Shown here: positions 11,108 to 11,502 of the stretch, one piece after another
Position numbering within the stretch: the stretch's first letter is position 1
Layout: each line of letters begins with the position of its first letter
NCBI GenBank assembly: GCA_004525465.1
Contig: SPCN01000050.1
Span: 1-11,502 of the forward strand
Direction of reading: 5' to 3'
DNA: 11,502 bases
Origin: Chrysiogenales bacterium
Lineage (GTDB): Bacteria; Acidobacteriota; Aminicenantia; UBA2199
Notes under the pieces: model-generated
Database searches by the model: none
What the model saw: only the letters and a program-made list of their open reading frames with translations
Told to the model about the DNA's origin: nothing
Made by a program: the position numbers and the translations under genes

Positions 11108-11502
11108 CTACAGCTCGTATCCCAGACTCAGTTCCAACGCAAAAACCGGCGCCCGCAAATAACGGCGGTGACGCGGGCCGGTTCGGTCGTCAAAAAGATC
11201 GGTTACGTCGATGCCCTGTTTTGGACCTTGGGCGTAGAGATAGCCGATAAAGCGGTAGATGAGGCTGCCGCTGAAAAACATCCTGGAAGATATCGGCAGC
11301 AGCAGGCCGGCCCCGGCGTTCGCGCCAACTCCAAGGTAGGTGGCGTCGAAAATTTTTCCATGGTTGTCAGCAGCGTTTTTCCTCACTTTCAACCAGGGAA
11401 AATTAAGGCCGAAGTGCGCAAAAATCCGCAGCGGCGATGTTTTCAGCAGAAAAGTGCGCGAGTTGAGCTGGAGCAACCGCGATACGGCGGTGCTATCCCG
11501 GC
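11108..11502 (-). CDS. C-terminal part of a probable outer-membrane beta-barrel protein
   Basis: The frame is open to the right edge, so the N-terminus is outside the window; about 131 residues are visible. Stretches of alternating hydrophobic and polar residues are separated by loops, e.g. Y-L-G-V-G-A-N-A-G-A-G-L-L-L-P and R-M-F-F-S-G-S-L-I-Y-R-F-I-G-Y. The end, F-A-L-E-L-S-L-G-Y-E-L, resembles the last strand of an outer-membrane barrel, although the final residue is Leu rather than the usual Phe. No family is recognised. It is the first visible gene of the minus-strand run leading to the zinc-ribbon protein and the cyclase. Confidence 0.55.
   Translation of the reverse strand, partial: RDSTAVSRLLQLNSRTFLLKTSPLRIFAHFGLNFPWLKVRKNAADNHGKIFDATYLGVGANAGAGLLLPISSRMFFSGSLIYRFIGYLYAQGPKQGIDVTDLFDDRTGPRHRRYLRAPVFALELSLGYEL

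Overview
This looks like a chromosomal segment of an uncultured Gram-negative bacterium. Supporting signs are a lipoprotein signal, a periplasmic-type M16 protease, an outer-membrane-barrel-like C-terminus, GC-rich coding sequence, strong Shine-Dalgarno sites and sigma70-like promoters. The style of the genes and intergenic repeats would fit a Candidatus Aminicenantes/Acidobacteriota-like genome, but that placement is a guess. There are no rRNA or tRNA genes, CRISPR array, transposase, or phage or plasmid genes.

Layout. (1) 1-486: the end of a Wzx-type polysaccharide flippase. (2) 487-814: a gene-free gap with C/G-tract inverted repeats. (3) 815-3509: a divergent pair, a small membrane lipoprotein (-) and a membrane-bound PAS/histidine kinase/receiver hybrid sensor (+), each with a recognisable promoter. 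(4) 3522-7464, minus strand: an M16 zinc protease, a six-helix membrane protein and an unrecognised 75-residue protein with a near-perfect Shine-Dalgarno site. The gaps between them hold short-period repeats. (5) 7588-9445, plus strand: a clan GH-A glycoside hydrolase that may be read from a leaderless mRNA, then an exported protein with seven DGSG-type repeats at an 18-residue step. (6) 9658-11502, minus strand: an apparent operon of outer-membrane-type protein (partial), triple zinc-ribbon protein, a 24-codon small ORF, and a cyclase-family metal hydrolase whose start overlaps the small ORF's stop (ATGA).

The most unusual feature lies between the genes. Three intergenic loci (3921-4036, 4611-4696, 9465-9660) carry degenerate tandem repeats with an exact period of 7 bp. 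The heptamer word differs between loci (GTAGTTA, GTGATGA, GTGACGC, GTAAAAA, GTTCGAT), but in one orientation most units start with GT. The arrays form inverted arms around a 40-51 nt unique core, and two of them run into the stop codon of the neighbouring gene. This looks like a family of structured elements that keep period and geometry rather than sequence. It resembles the short tandemly repeated heptanucleotides known from cyanobacteria, but with the word changing from locus to locus.

The genes otherwise suggest envelope functions (surface polysaccharide export, sensing, periplasmic proteolysis, glycan hydrolysis). No single defence or biosynthetic system is evident.
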